A stretch of 36,959 bases of DNA from Pelomonas sp. KK5 (GCF_001984095.1 NZ_LYVQ01000035.1:1-36959); one strand, 5' to 3'; counted from the stretch's first letter, positions 8,467 to 16,762 are shown. Translations and numbers: made by a program. Notes: generated from the letters alone by a model not told the origin.

Positions 8467-9180
8467 ATGAGTTCACCCATCCCCGGCCTGCAGCCGCGCT
8501 GCTTCGCCCTGGTTCCCGCCGCCGGCATCGGCGCGCGATCCGGCGCCGATCGACCCAAGCAGTACGTGCCGATCGCCGGCCGGCCGATGATCCTGCACAC
8601 GCTGGCAGCGCTGAGCCGGGTCGATCCGCTGGTGGCCACGCTGGTGGTGCTGGCGCCGCACGACACGCAGTTCGAGAACGCGGTGCCCGAGTTCCGCGGC
8701 GCCCGCGCCTGGATCGCGCGCTGCGGCGGCGAGACGCGCGCGGTCAGCGTGGCTAACGGATTACGTGAGCTGCAGGCCCACGGCGCCCAGCCGCACGACT
8801 GGGTGCTGGTGCACGACGCGGCGCGCTGCCTGGTGCAGCCGCGCTGGATCGAGAAGCTGATCGCCGCCTGCCGCGACGATGCGGTGGGCGGCCTGCTGGC
8901 CCTGCCGGTGGCCGACACGCTGAAGCAGGCCGGCCATGGCCGCGCCGTCGGCACCGTGGACCGCAGCGGCAAATGGGCCGCGCAGACGCCGCAGATGTTC
9001 CGCCTCGGCATGCTGCAGGACGCGCTGGCGCAGGCCGGCGACGAGGTCACCGACGAGGCCAGCGCCATCGAGGCGCTGGGCCACCAGCCGCTGCTGGTCG
9101 AGGCTGCGCTGGAGAACCTGAAGGTGACCTGGCCCTCCGATTTCTCCCTGGCGGAGCGCCTGCTCCGGAGCCGTACATGA
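8467..9180 (+). CDS. ispD: 2-C-methyl-D-erythritol 4-phosphate cytidylyltransferase IspD
   Basis: IspD joins CTP and MEP to give CDP-methylerythritol in the MEP isoprenoid pathway. The 237-residue sequence has the CTP-binding loop [13 protein letters not shown] followed by [10 protein letters not shown], the conserved [11 protein letters not shown] with the metal- and substrate-binding aspartate, and [10 protein letters not shown] near the end. The ATG at 8467 follows a -10-like TAGACT by only 7 bp and has no ribosome binding site. The mRNA may therefore be leaderless. An in-frame ATG at 8446 lies inside the operator repeats and is unlikely. It overlaps ispF by four bases (ATGA). Confidence 0.95.
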   Translation: MSSPIPGLQPRCFALVPAAGIGARSGADRPKQYVPIAGRPMILHTLAALSRVDPLVATLVVLAPHDTQFENAVPEFRGARAWIARCGGETRAVSVANGLRELQAHGAQPHDWVLVHDAARCLVQPRWIEKLIAACRDDAVGGLLALPVADTLKQAGHGRAVGTVDRSGKWAAQTPQMFRLGMLQDALAQAGDEVTDEASAIEALGHQPLLVEAALENLKVTWPSDFSLAERLLRSRT

Positions 9181-9677
9181 CTTCTTTTCCCTTCCGCATC
9201 GGCGAGGGCTGGGACACCCACCAGCTCGTCACCGGCCGGCCGCTGGTCCTGGGCGGCATCACGATCCCGCACACCCACGGCCTGCTGGGCCATTCCGATG
9301 CCGACGCGCTGGCCCATGCGATCACCGACGCGCTGCTGGGCGCCGCGGCGCTCGGAGATATCGGCAAGCTCTTCCCCGACACGGCGGCCGAGTTCAAGGG
9401 CGCCGATTCGATGGTGCTGCTGGCCGAGGCCTATCGCAAGGTGCGCGAGGCCGGCTGGCAGATCGGCAATATCGACACCACCATCGTCGCCCAGGCACCC
9501 AAGATGGCGCCGCACATCGTGGCGATGCGCACGCGGCTGGCCGAGGTGCTGGGCGTCGACGTCGGCCAGGTCAACGTGAAGGCCAAGACGGCCGAGAAGA
9601 TGGGCCCGGTGGGCGAGGGCAGGGCGATCGAGGCGCGGGCGGTATGCCTGCTCGTCAGCTTGCCCGCTGCAGCCTGA
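9177..9677 (+). CDS. ispF: 2-C-methyl-D-erythritol 2,4-cyclodiphosphate synthase IspF
   Basis: IspF cyclises CDP-methylerythritol 2-phosphate, releasing CMP, in the MEP pathway. The 166-residue protein begins [11 protein letters not shown], with the zinc-ligand Asp and His, and has [21 protein letters not shown] with the third zinc ligand. It ends with [17 protein letters not shown], the CDP-binding region. RIGEGWDTH replaces the RIGHGFDVH of E. coli, a form I regard as typical of this bacterial group. The start is coupled to ispD (ATGA), and its last 23 bp overlap the convergent histidine kinase gene. Confidence 0.95.
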   Translation: MTSFPFRIGEGWDTHQLVTGRPLVLGGITIPHTHGLLGHSDADALAHAITDALLGAAALGDIGKLFPDTAAEFKGADSMVLLAEAYRKVREAGWQIGNIDTTIVAQAPKMAPHIVAMRTRLAEVLGVDVGQVNVKAKTAEKMGPVGEGRAIEARAVCLLVSLPAAA

Positions 9678-10980
9678 TCACGGTCAGCAGGCCGCCGCCT
9701 TCCGCATTGGCGATGTCCAGCTGGCCACCCAGGCGCTGGACCGATTTCTCGACGATCGCCAGCCCCAGGCCTGCGCCATTGGCGGCGGTCCGGGCGGCGT
9801 CGCCGCGGAAGAAGGGCGTGGTCAGCCGCACCAGCTTGTCCGGCGGTACGCCGGGGCCGTGGTCGCGCAGGCGCAGCTGCACCCAGGGGCCGCTGTGCGC
9901 CACGCTCACGTCCACCCGCGCCGGCTCCTCGTCCGAATGGCGCGCATAGCGGCGCGCGTTCTCGAATACGTTCAGCAGCACCCGGCCCAGCTCGGTCTCG
10001 TCCGCCCAGACCTTCAGGTCCAGCGGCACCTCGGAAAGGATGCGGATCTGCTGCGGGTCGCGGAAGCCCTGGGCCTCGCGCTCGACCAGCTCGGCCAGCG
10101 GCACCGGCTCGAGCTGCATGTCGCTGGGCCGCGCGTAGTCCATGAACTTGTTGATGATGCCGTCGAGCTGGTCGATGTCCTGGGCCATGAACTGGCGGGC
10201 CTGCTCGTCCTGCACGCTCATCTCCACCTCCAGCCGCAGGCGCGCCAGCGGCGTGCGCAGGTCGTGCGAGATGCCGGCCAGCATCACCGTGCGGTCCTCT
10301 TCCATCTTGGCCAGCTCGCGGGCCATGCGGTTGAAGCCCATGTTGACCTCGCGGATCTCGCTGGTGCGGGTGCGCTCGTCCAGGCGCGAGTCGTACTCGC
10401 CGTCGCGGATGCGGCCGGCGGCGATGCTCAGCTCACGTAACGGGTTATTGATGAGGCGTGCGATCCACGCCGAGCCGATTGCGGTGGTGGTCAGGGCGAT
10501 CAGGATCCACCACCAGTTGCCGGCCCAGCTGATCTGCAGCGGCGCCGCGCTGGTCTGCAGCCAGTAGGCGTCGTGTTCGACGGTGAAGCGCACGAACAGG
10601 CCCACCTCGCCGTTGACGCCGCGGGCCACCACGGTGCCGGGCCCCAGGCGGTCGCCCAGCTCGGCGGCCAGGCGCTTGGCGAAGGGGTTGGTGTCGTAGG
10701 GCAGCCAGCGGTCGCTCGTTTCGGCCACCCGCACCTGCACCGTCTGGCTGCCGCCCAGCGAGCTGATCACCGCCACGCGGTTGATCGCATCGGTATTGGC
10801 CAGCGCCGCGCGGCTCAGGTTGACCAGGCCGGCGAGCTGCTGCGCCGATTCGAGCGCGCGCGGCTCCGCCTCCAGCGCCTTGAAGGTCTGCTGCCAGGCG
10901 AACACCGTGCCCGCCAGCAGCACCGCCAGCAGCGCGAAGGTACGCCAGAAGAGGTTGAGGGCCAGGTGCGGCCGGGACAC
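9655..10980 (-). CDS. EnvZ/RisS-like sensor histidine kinase
   Basis: This is a membrane histidine kinase of 441 residues partnered with the OmpR-type regulator upstream. It has a first transmembrane helix (about residues 10-30), a periplasmic loop of roughly 120 residues, a second helix (about 153-175), and a HAMP linker. The HisKA domain carries the phospho-acceptor H239 in [12 protein letters not shown]. The HATPase has the N box [10 protein letters not shown] and the G boxes DHGPGVP and GAGLGLAIV. The start is GTG 10980, 14 bp after the regulator stop and without a clear ribosome binding site, so translation is probably coupled. The pair resembles OmpR/EnvZ and Bordetella RisA/RisS; osmotic or envelope sensing is an inference from the family. 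Confidence 0.9.
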   Translation of the reverse strand: MSRPHLALNLFWRTFALLAVLLAGTVFAWQQTFKALEAEPRALESAQQLAGLVNLSRAALANTDAINRVAVISSLGGSQTVQVRVAETSDRWLPYDTNPFAKRLAAELGDRLGPGTVVARGVNGEVGLFVRFTVEHDAYWLQTSAAPLQISWAGNWWWILIALTTTAIGSAWIARLINNPLRELSIAAGRIRDGEYDSRLDERTRTSEIREVNMGFNRMARELAKMEEDRTVMLAGISHDLRTPLARLRLEVEMSVQDEQARQFMAQDIDQLDGIINKFMDYARPSDMQLEPVPLAELVEREAQGFRDPQQIRILSEVPLDLKVWADETELGRVLLNVFENARRYARHSDEEPARVDVSVAHSGPWVQLRLRDHGPGVPPDKLVRLTTPFFRGDAARTAANGAGLGLAIVEKSVQRLGGQLDIANAEGGGLLTVIRLQRAS

Positions 10981-10994
10981 GTCAGCCGCGCCCG

Positions 10995-11744
10995 TCAGGC
11001 TGTGGCTACTTCATCGGGGACGAAGACATAACCGACACCCCAGACGGTCTGGATGTAGCGCGGCTGGGCCGGGTCGGCTTCCAGCAGCTTGCGCAGGCGG
11101 GAGATCTGCACGTCCAGGCTGCGGTCGAAGGGCTCGAACTCGCGGCCGCGCGCCAGCTGGGCCAGCTTGTCGCGCGACAGCGGCTGGCGCGGGTGGCGCA
11201 CCAGTGCCTTCAGCATCGAGAACTCGCCGGTGGTCAGCGGCAGTTGCTCCCCGTTCTTGGCCAGGCGGCGCAGCGCCAGGTCGAACTCGAAGGGACCGAA
11301 ATTGACCGTCATCGGCTCCTTGGCCGGGGCGCCCGGAGCTTCCAGCGCCGGGCGGCGGCGCAGCACCGCGTTGATCCGGGCCAGCAGCTCGCGGGGGTTG
11401 AAGGGCTTGCTGAGGTAGTCGTCGGCGCCGACTTCCAGGCCGACGATGCGGTCCACTTCCTCGACCTTGGCGGTCAGCATGATGATCGGCGTGTTGTCGC
11501 TGGCGGCGCGCAGGCGGCGGCAGATGGTGAGGCCGTCCTCGCCCGGGAGCATCAGGTCCAGCACGATCAGGTCCACCGTCTCGCGGGTCAGCTGCCGGTT
11601 CAGCGACTTGCCGTCCTCGGCCAGCAGCACGTCGAACCCTTCCTGCGTCAGGTAGCGACGCAGGAGGTCGCGGATGCGGGCGTCGTCGTCGACGACAAGG
11701 ATGCGGTTCGGTCGTGTCGAGCTGGTCGTGTTGCTGCTAGTCAT
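10995..11744 (-). CDS. OmpR/RisA-like response regulator
   Basis: This 249-residue regulator has a receiver domain with the acidic pair VDDD, the phospho-accepting D63 in VLDLMLPGEDG, the switch T in MLTAK and the lysine in LSKPFNPRE. It ends in an OmpR-type winged-helix domain (LTTGEFSMLKALVRHPRQPLSRDKL and the terminal VWGVGYVFVPD). The start at ATG 11744 is supported by the beginning of the receiver domain about 18 residues later; the upstream in-frame extension is not family-like. It is the first gene of a two-gene unit with the kinase. A -10-like TACAAA (11758-11763, minus strand) lies close to the ATG, and GTTAC repeats upstream may be its own binding sites. Confidence 0.92.
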   Translation of the reverse strand: MTSSNTTSSTRPNRILVVDDDARIRDLLRRYLTQEGFDVLLAEDGKSLNRQLTRETVDLIVLDLMLPGEDGLTICRRLRAASDNTPIIMLTAKVEEVDRIVGLEVGADDYLSKPFNPRELLARINAVLRRRPALEAPGAPAKEPMTVNFGPFEFDLALRRLAKNGEQLPLTTGEFSMLKALVRHPRQPLSRDKLAQLARGREFEPFDRSLDVQISRLRKLLEADPAQPRYIQTVWGVGYVFVPDEVATA

Positions 11745-11756
11745 AGCCAGTCCTGA

Positions 11757-11834
11757 ATTTGTAACAGACACGATTGTGAAGGCGTTTTCCGGGAATTCCA
11801 GGCACAAAGCCCTGGCGTTACATCGTCGTAACAA
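11757..11834. promoter_or_regulatory. GTTAC repeats in the divergent response regulator/clpP intergenic region
   Basis: The 158-bp gap carries GTAAC at 11761-11765, and a GTTAC/GTAAC inverted pair at 11817-11821 and 11828-11832. On the minus strand TACAAA at 11758-11763 is a weak -10 for the response regulator. GTTACA-type repeats occur in binding sites of some OmpR/RstA-type regulators, so autoregulation is possible. No other clear signal was seen in the gap. Confidence 0.25.
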
Positions 11835-11902
11835 CCTCGTCACGAAGGAGGCTGCTTCGGGCTTGAGCAACAATCCGCCCGTTCACGCAAAGGAGACCCA
11901 CG

Positions 11903-12502
11903 ATGCAATTCCATCTCGGCAAGGACGAGGCAAACGACAAGCCCGCTGCAGCACCCGTCGAAAGGCTGGAAGACCAGCTGGCCTTCAAGTCCCGCTTCGT
12001 CATGGTGTTCGGCGAGATCAACGACACGCTGGCCCAGGCCGTGTGCCGCCGCCTGCTGGCGCTGGCCGCCGATTCCGACGCGCCGATCACGATGCTGATC
12101 TCCTCGCCCGGCGGCCACGTCGAATCGGGCGACGCGATCCACGACATGATCAATTTCGTGCGCGCCCCGGTCACGACGCTGGGCACCGGCTGGGTGGCCA
12201 GCGCCGGCGCCCACATCTTCCTGGCGCCGCCGAAGGAGCGCCGCCTGTGCCTGCCCAACACCCGCTTCATGATCCACCAGCCCGCGGGCGGCGCCGGCGG
12301 CCAGGCCACCGACATCGCCATCATGGCCCGCGAGATCCTGCGCACCCGCGAGCGCATCGCCAAGGTCATCGCCAAGCAGACCGGCAAGCCGCTGGACACG
12401 GTCACCGCCGACATGGAGCGCGACTTCTGGATGAGTGCCGATGAGGCGATCAGTTATGGGATCGTGTCGAAGGTGATCAGTTCGCAGAAGGAACTGGGCT
12501 GA
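11903..12502 (+). CDS. Orphan ClpP-family serine protease subunit
   Basis: This is a 199-residue ClpP-type proteolytic subunit. The catalytic triad can be placed at S100 (GTGWVASAGAH), H125 (FMIHQPAGG) and D174 (ERDFWMSADEA). The spacings of 25 and 74 residues match E. coli ClpP. LISSPGGHVESGDAI is the substrate-binding glycine strand. The nucleophile context ASAGAH differs from the usual AASMGA, pointing to a divergent paralogue. No clpX or tig lies beside it, so the housekeeping clpP should be elsewhere. It may form a second or mixed ClpP ring with an AAA+ partner, which is inferred. The start at ATG 11903 has a strong AAGGAGA site. It is convergent with bdhA, with a single base between the stops. 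Confidence 0.9.
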   Translation: MQFHLGKDEANDKPAAAPVERLEDQLAFKSRFVMVFGEINDTLAQAVCRRLLALAADSDAPITMLISSPGGHVESGDAIHDMINFVRAPVTTLGTGWVASAGAHIFLAPPKERRLCLPNTRFMIHQPAGGAGGQATDIAIMAREILRTRERIAKVIAKQTGKPLDTVTADMERDFWMSADEAISYGIVSKVISSQKELG

Positions 12503-12503
12503 A

Positions 12504-13268
12504 TCACTGAGCTGTCCAGCCGCCGTCCAGGCTCCAGGCCTGGCCGCGGACGTTGGAGGCGGCGTCGGAGCAGAGGAAGACGGTAAGTTCGCCTAGCTGC
12601 TCCGGCGTCGTGAACTGCAGCGAGGGCTGTTTCTCGGCCAGCAGGCGGCGCTTGGCCTCGTCGTTCGAGACGTTCTCGGCCGCGGCTCGCGCATCCACCT
12701 GCTTCTGCACCAGCGGCGTCAGCACCCAGCCGGGGCAGATGGCGTTGACCGTCACCGGCGTGGTGGCCGTCTCCAGTGCCACCGCCTTGGTGAAGCCCAC
12801 CAGGCCGTGCTTGGCCGCGACATAGGCCGACTTCTGCGCCGAGGCCACCAGGCCGTGCACCGAGGCCAGGTTGATGATGCGGCCCCAGCCGCGCTGCTTC
12901 ATGCCGGGCAGGGCCAGGCGGGTCGTGTGGAAGGCTGACGTGAGGTTGATCGCGATGATCGCGTCCCATCGCTCGGTCGGAAACTCCTCCACCGCCGCTA
13001 CGTGCTGGATGCCCGCGTTGTTCACCAGCACGTCGCAGCCTCCGAATTCGGCGTCCGCATAGGCCATCATCGCCTCGATCTCCGCGGGCCTGCTCATGTC
13101 CGCGCCGTGGTAGCCGGCCCGCACACCGAGGGCCTCGATCTGCGCCCGCGGCACCTCGCCGAAGCCGTTGAGCACGATGTTCATGCCCTGCCGCGCCAGG
13201 GCCAGCGCAATGCCCAGCCCGATGCCGCTGGTGGAGCCGGTGACGACTGCGGTTTTACCTTTCAACAT
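12504..13268 (-). CDS. bdhA: 3-hydroxybutyrate dehydrogenase
   Basis: This short-chain dehydrogenase interconverts D-3-hydroxybutyrate and acetoacetate with NAD, a step in using stored polyhydroxybutyrate. Its 254 residues show the NAD-binding TGSTSGIGLGIA, the NNAG motif in VLVNNAGIQHV, and the catalytic Ser-Tyr-Lys set (INLASVHGLVAS with SAYVAAKHG). The CPGWVLTPLVQKQ segment is diagnostic of 3-hydroxybutyrate dehydrogenases. The start is ATG 13268, with AAAGGG five bases upstream. It is divergent from the alpha/beta hydrolase across a small palindromic promoter. PhaR elsewhere in the window supports polyhydroxybutyrate metabolism in this organism. Confidence 0.92.
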   Translation of the reverse strand: MLKGKTAVVTGSTSGIGLGIALALARQGMNIVLNGFGEVPRAQIEALGVRAGYHGADMSRPAEIEAMMAYADAEFGGCDVLVNNAGIQHVAAVEEFPTERWDAIIAINLTSAFHTTRLALPGMKQRGWGRIINLASVHGLVASAQKSAYVAAKHGLVGFTKAVALETATTPVTVNAICPGWVLTPLVQKQVDARAAAENVSNDEAKRRLLAEKQPSLQFTTPEQLGELTVFLCSDAASNVRGQAWSLDGGWTAQ

Positions 13269-13287
13269 GGAAGCCCTTTCGCGGTTG

Positions 13288-13310
13288 GTACGATCGATCG
13301 AACGATTATG
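13288..13310. promoter_or_regulatory. Palindromic divergent promoter of bdhA and the alpha/beta hydrolase
   Basis: A 16-bp near-palindrome (13288-13303, one mismatched pair, core CGATCGATCG) sits beside an AT-rich step. There CATAAT on the minus strand (13305-13310) and GATTAT on the plus strand (13304-13309) can act as -10 elements for the two divergent genes. The bdhA start point (about 13298) would fall inside the palindrome, so a repressor bound there would block it. The binding protein is unknown. Confidence 0.4.
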
Positions 13311-13325
13311 CAAAGGGATCAAGAG

Positions 13326-14201
13326 ATGGCCGCTGAACCGAGCTTGAAGCGCGTGCAATGCCTGGGTCCGGCGGGCCTGCATCAGCTGGCCTACTGGGAA
13401 TGGACCGGGCCGGCGACGGATGCGCCGACGGTGGTCTGCGTCCACGGCCTGAGCCGCCAGGGGCGCGACTTCACGGCGCTCGCTAACGCCTTGTCCGAGC
13501 GGTACCGCGTGATCGCCCCGGACGTGGCCGGCCGCGGCCACTCCGACTGGCTGGCCAACCCGGCCGGCTACCAGGTGCCGGCCTACGTGGCCGACATGGT
13601 CACGCTGCTGGCGCGGCTGGATGTCGAGCAGGTCGACTGGGTCGGTACCTCGATGGGCGGCCTGATCGGCATGGGCGTGGCCTCGCTGCCGCACAGCCCG
13701 ATCCGCCGGCTGGTGCTTAACGATGTCGGCCCGGCGATCCGCTTCGAGGCGATCCAGCGCATCGGCACCTACCTGGGCCAGCCGATCTCCTTCGATTCGG
13801 TGGAGCAGGGCGCCGACTACCTGTGGTCCATCTCCAGCAGCTTCGGCCCGCACACGAAAGAGGAGTGGGCGGCGCTGTCGGCGCCGATGTTCCGACCGAA
13901 TGGAGACGGCAAGTTCCGCCTGCACTACGACCCGTCGATGGCCCTGCCGTTCAAGGCGGTGACGGCCGAGATGGCCGCCGCCGGCGAGGCCGCGCTGTGG
14001 AAGGCCTACGACGCGATCGCCTGCCCGACGCTGCTGCTGCGCGGCGCCCAGTCCGACCTGCTGAGCCGCGAGACGGCCGAGCAGATGACGCAGCGCGGCC
14101 CGCGCGCGCGGCTGCATGAATTCGCCGGCATCGGCCATGCGCCGACGCTGGTGCATGCGGACCAGATCGACGTGGTGCGGGAGTTTCTCGGCGGTTCATG
14201 A
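13326..14201 (+). CDS. Alpha/beta-fold hydrolase
   Basis: This is a 291-residue serine hydrolase of the alpha/beta fold. It has the oxyanion loop VCVHGLSRQGRDF, the nucleophile elbow GTSMGG, the acid in the LLLRGAQSDLL region and the catalytic histidine in GIGHAPTL. The substrate is not identifiable; haloperoxidase/esterase-like members are common. Its pairing with bdhA hints at 3-hydroxybutyrate esters, but this is only a guess. I chose ATG 13326, which has AAGGG 8 nt upstream, over the in-frame ATG 13308, which lies in the promoter. It overlaps relA by four bases (ATGA), so the two are translationally coupled. Confidence 0.85.
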   Translation: MAAEPSLKRVQCLGPAGLHQLAYWEWTGPATDAPTVVCVHGLSRQGRDFTALANALSERYRVIAPDVAGRGHSDWLANPAGYQVPAYVADMVTLLARLDVEQVDWVGTSMGGLIGMGVASLPHSPIRRLVLNDVGPAIRFEAIQRIGTYLGQPISFDSVEQGADYLWSISSSFGPHTKEEWAALSAPMFRPNGDGKFRLHYDPSMALPFKAVTAEMAAAGEAALWKAYDAIACPTLLLRGAQSDLLSRETAEQMTQRGPRARLHEFAGIGHAPTLVHADQIDVVREFLGGS

Positions 14202-16435
14202 AGACGCAGACCCGATTGAACGACGCGGCCTCCGAACAGGCCGCACCCATCGTCGTCCTGATGGATGTCAGGGATGACGATCCGGTTTCCCCGGTCCAGC
14301 GTGCCCGCGCCTTTGCCGAACCGCTGCTGGCCGGCCAGCCGCTGGAAACCGGCGAGGACGCGCTGGCCCATGCCGACGGCGTGGCCGCGATCCTCGCCGG
14401 CATCGGTGCCGCGCCGGCGATGCAGGCCGCCAGCTACCTGGTCTACGCCGGCGACTACCTGAACAAGCCCGAGGAGATCGTCGCCAAGGCCTTCGGCGAG
14501 AGCTACGCCAGCCTGGTCACGCACACGCGCCGCCTGGTGCAGATCCAGCGTGCCGCGCGCGAGGCCCAGCATGTGGGCCAGGAGCAGCGCGCCCAGCAGA
14601 CCGAGCGGGTGCGCAAGATGCTGCTGGCCTTCTCGCGCGACCTGCGTGTGGTGCTGCTGCGCCTGGCCTCGCGGCTGCAGACGCTGCGCTGGTTCGCCGC
14701 CAGCAAGACGGCCTGTCCGCAGGCGGTGGCGGCGGAGTCGCAGCAGGTCTTCGCGCCGCTGGCCAACCGGTTGGGCATCTGGCAGATCAAGTGGGAGCTG
14801 GAGGACCTGGCCTTCCGCTTCCTGCAGCCTGAAGCCTACAAGCAGATCGCCCGCGCGCTCGACGAGAAGCGGGCCGAGCGCGAGCAGCGCGTCGAAGCGG
14901 CCCGCGCCGCGCTGCAGGCCGAGCTGCAGGCCCATGGCATCGACGCACAGGTGCAGGGGCGGCCCAAGCATCTCTACAGCATCTACAAGAAGATGCAGGG
15001 CAAGGCGCTGAGCCTGGAGCGGGTGTTCGACCTGCGGGCCTTCCGCGTCATCGTGGCCGACGTGACGGCCTGCTATGCCGCGCTCAGCTTCCTGCACGAG
15101 CGCCACCAGCCGGTGCCCGACGAGTTCGACGACTACATCGCCCGCCCCAAGCCCAACGGCTACCAGTCGCTGCATACGGTGGTGCTGGGCGCCGATGGCC
15201 GGCCGATGGAAGTCCAGATCCGCACCCGCGAGATGCACGAGCATGCCGAGCACGGCGTGGCCGCGCACTGGGCCTACAAGGAGGCGGGCGTGCGCGGCTA
15301 TGGCGGCGTGGTCGCCAGCGACGACCAGGTGGCGCAGGCACGCAAGGCGGTGCTGCGCCAGCTGCTGGCCTGGGAGCGGGATTTCAGCGAGGGTGGAGAG
15401 TCGCCCGAGCAGGCGATCTACGACGACCGCATCTACGTCTTCACGCCGCAAGCCACCATCGTGGAGCTGACGGCCGGCGCCACGCCGATCGACTTCGCCT
15501 ATGCGGTCCACACCGATCTCGGCCACCGCTGCCGCGGCGCCAAGGTCGACGGCCACATGGTGCCGCTGAACACCCGGCTGGCCAGCGGGCAGACGGTGGA
15601 GGTCGTCGCGGCCAAGGAGGGCGGGCCCTCGCTGGACTGGCTCAATGCCGAGCTCGGCTACCTGCAGAGCCAGCGCTCGCGCGCCAAGGTGCGCGCCTGG
15701 TTCAACAGCCTGCAACTGGCTCAGACGGTGGCCAAGGGCCGCGAGCTGGTCGAGAAGCTGCTGCAGCGCGAGGGGCGCACGGCCATCAAGCTCGAGGACC
15801 TGGCCGCGCGGCTGGGCTTCAAGGGGGCGGATGCGCTGTTCGAGGTGGTCGGCAAGGACGAGTTCTCGCTGCGCAATATCGAGCTGCTGCTGCGCCCGCC
15901 CGAGCCCGAGCCGGACGAAGACGAATGGCTGGTGCAGAAGCGCCGCAGTTCCAGCCCCGCTGCCGGCGCGCCCAAGGGTGGCGTGCTGGTGGTGGGCGTC
16001 GATTCGCTGCTGACGAGCCTGTCGCACTGCTGCCGCCCGGCACCGCCCGACGAGATCGGCGGCTATGTCACGCGCGGCAAGGGCGTGGCCATTCATCGCA
16101 GCGCCTGCACCAACTTCCGCCAGATGGCGCAGCGCACGCCGGAGCGGGTGATCGCGGTGGCCTGGGGCGGCAGCGGCGGTGGCGCTGTCTATCCGGTGGA
16201 CGTGGTGATCGAGTCCAGCAACCGGCCGGGCTTGCTGCGCGACGTGCTGGAAGTGCTGGCCAAGGAGAAGTTCCATGTCAGCGCGGTCAACACGCAGGCG
16301 GCGCGCGGCCGCGGGCCTAACGGCGATTCCACGCTGACCCAGCTGACCGTCGAGGTGGCCGACTCGGCTCGTCTGGCGCAGGTGCTGCGCAGCGTCGCGC
16401 AGGTGAGCGGCGTGAAGTCGGCGCGGCGCAAGTAA
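14198..16435 (+). CDS. relA: RelA-type (p)ppGpp synthetase
   Basis: RelA makes the alarmone (p)ppGpp at stalled ribosomes during amino acid starvation. The 745 residues contain an N-terminal HD-like domain, a synthetase domain with KHLYSIYKKM (about 256) and RPKPNGYQSLHT (about 320), a TGS domain from about 413, a conserved Cys region (SHCCRPAPPDEIGGYVTRG), and a C-terminal ACT domain (about 665-745). The HDxxED hydrolase signature is absent: the corresponding segment reads YLVYAGDYL. It should therefore be synthetase-only, with a bifunctional SpoT expected elsewhere. The start ATG overlaps the hydrolase stop, and two tRNA genes follow. Confidence 0.95.
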   Translation: MKTQTRLNDAASEQAAPIVVLMDVRDDDPVSPVQRARAFAEPLLAGQPLETGEDALAHADGVAAILAGIGAAPAMQAASYLVYAGDYLNKPEEIVAKAFGESYASLVTHTRRLVQIQRAAREAQHVGQEQRAQQTERVRKMLLAFSRDLRVVLLRLASRLQTLRWFAASKTACPQAVAAESQQVFAPLANRLGIWQIKWELEDLAFRFLQPEAYKQIARALDEKRAEREQRVEAARAALQAELQAHGIDAQVQGRPKHLYSIYKKMQGKALSLERVFDLRAFRVIVADVTACYAALSFLHERHQPVPDEFDDYIARPKPNGYQSLHTVVLGADGRPMEVQIRTREMHEHAEHGVAAHWAYKEAGVRGYGGVVASDDQVAQARKAVLRQLLAWERDFSEGGESPEQAIYDDRIYVFTPQATIVELTAGATPIDFAYAVHTDLGHRCRGAKVDGHMVPLNTRLASGQTVEVVAAKEGGPSLDWLNAELGYLQSQRSRAKVRAWFNSLQLAQTVAKGRELVEKLLQREGRTAIKLEDLAARLGFKGADALFEVVGKDEFSLRNIELLLRPPEPEPDEDEWLVQKRRSSSPAAGAPKGGVLVVGVDSLLTSLSHCCRPAPPDEIGGYVTRGKGVAIHRSACTNFRQMAQRTPERVIAVAWGGSGGGAVYPVDVVIESSNRPGLLRDVLEVLAKEKFHVSAVNTQAARGRGPNGDSTLTQLTVEVADSARLAQVLRSVAQVSGVKSARRK

Positions 16436-16457
16436 ATGAAGCCCTCATGGGGAGAAT

Positions 16458-16487
16458 TTGCCAGCTCACCAAAATCTGGCATATACT
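16458..16487 (+). promoter_or_regulatory. Promoter of the tRNA-Val pair
   Basis: TTGCCA (16458-16463) and TATACT (16482-16487) are separated by 18 bp. This is a good sigma-70 match that would start transcription about 6 bases before the first tRNA. It lies directly after relA. Confidence 0.7.
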
Positions 16488-16499
16488 GCTAGCTTCAGC

Positions 16500-16576
16500 A
16501 GGCGCGTAGCTCAGTTGGTTAGAGCACCACCTTGACATGGTGGGGGTCGTTGGTTCGAATCCAATCGCGCCTACCA
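16500..16576 (+). tRNA. tRNA-Val (anticodon GAC), copy 1
   Basis: The 77-nt cloverleaf has a perfect 7-bp acceptor stem (AGGCGCG with CGCGCCT), encoded ACCA at the 3' end, a D arm GCTC/GAGC, and a CCACC/GGTGG anticodon stem with loop TTGACAT. The T arm carries GGTTCGAATCC. Anticodon GAC reads GUC and GUU valine codons. It is identical to the copy 65 bp downstream. Confidence 0.95.
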
Positions 16577-16641
16577 GATGAAGCTTCTAGAGAAGAATCT
16601 AGAACCAGGCTTCTCTGGCCATCCTTGCTGAACAAGACCCC

Positions 16642-16718
16642 AGGCGCGTAGCTCAGTTGGTTAGAGCACCACCTTGACATGGTGGGGGTCGTTGGTTCGA
16701 ATCCAATCGCGCCTACCA
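16642..16718 (+). tRNA. tRNA-Val (anticodon GAC), copy 2
   Basis: This is identical in all 77 positions to the first copy and is co-transcribed with it. The 65-bp spacer contains a TTCTAGA/TCTAGAA hairpin that may guide processing. A strong terminator begins 7 bp after the CCA end. Confidence 0.95.
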
Positions 16719-16725
16719 AGACATC

Positions 16726-16762
16726 AAGCCCGATACGAAACTGCTTCGTATCGGGCTTTTTT
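16726..16762 (+). terminator. Rho-independent terminator of the tRNA-Val pair
   Basis: A perfect 14-bp stem (AAGCCCGATACGAA with its complement) closes a 5-nt loop and is followed by a T run. This is among the clearest terminators in the window. The remaining 186 bp to the next gene show no obvious feature apart from that gene's ribosome binding site. Confidence 0.9.

Noticed and set aside
12504..14156. Upstream extension of bdhA to about 550 residues
   Set aside because: The extra N-terminal part is antisense to the hydrolase gene. The dehydrogenase fold begins at ATG 13268, with its own ribosome binding site.
14006..16276. 756-codon minus-strand open frame opposite relA
   Set aside because: Translation is His/Gln/Ala-rich with no domain. 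relA on the other strand is complete and motif-supported.
16519..16719. Short minus-strand open frame over the tRNA genes
   Set aside because: Its repeated peptide comes from reading the two identical tRNA genes antisense. This is a common annotation artefact.
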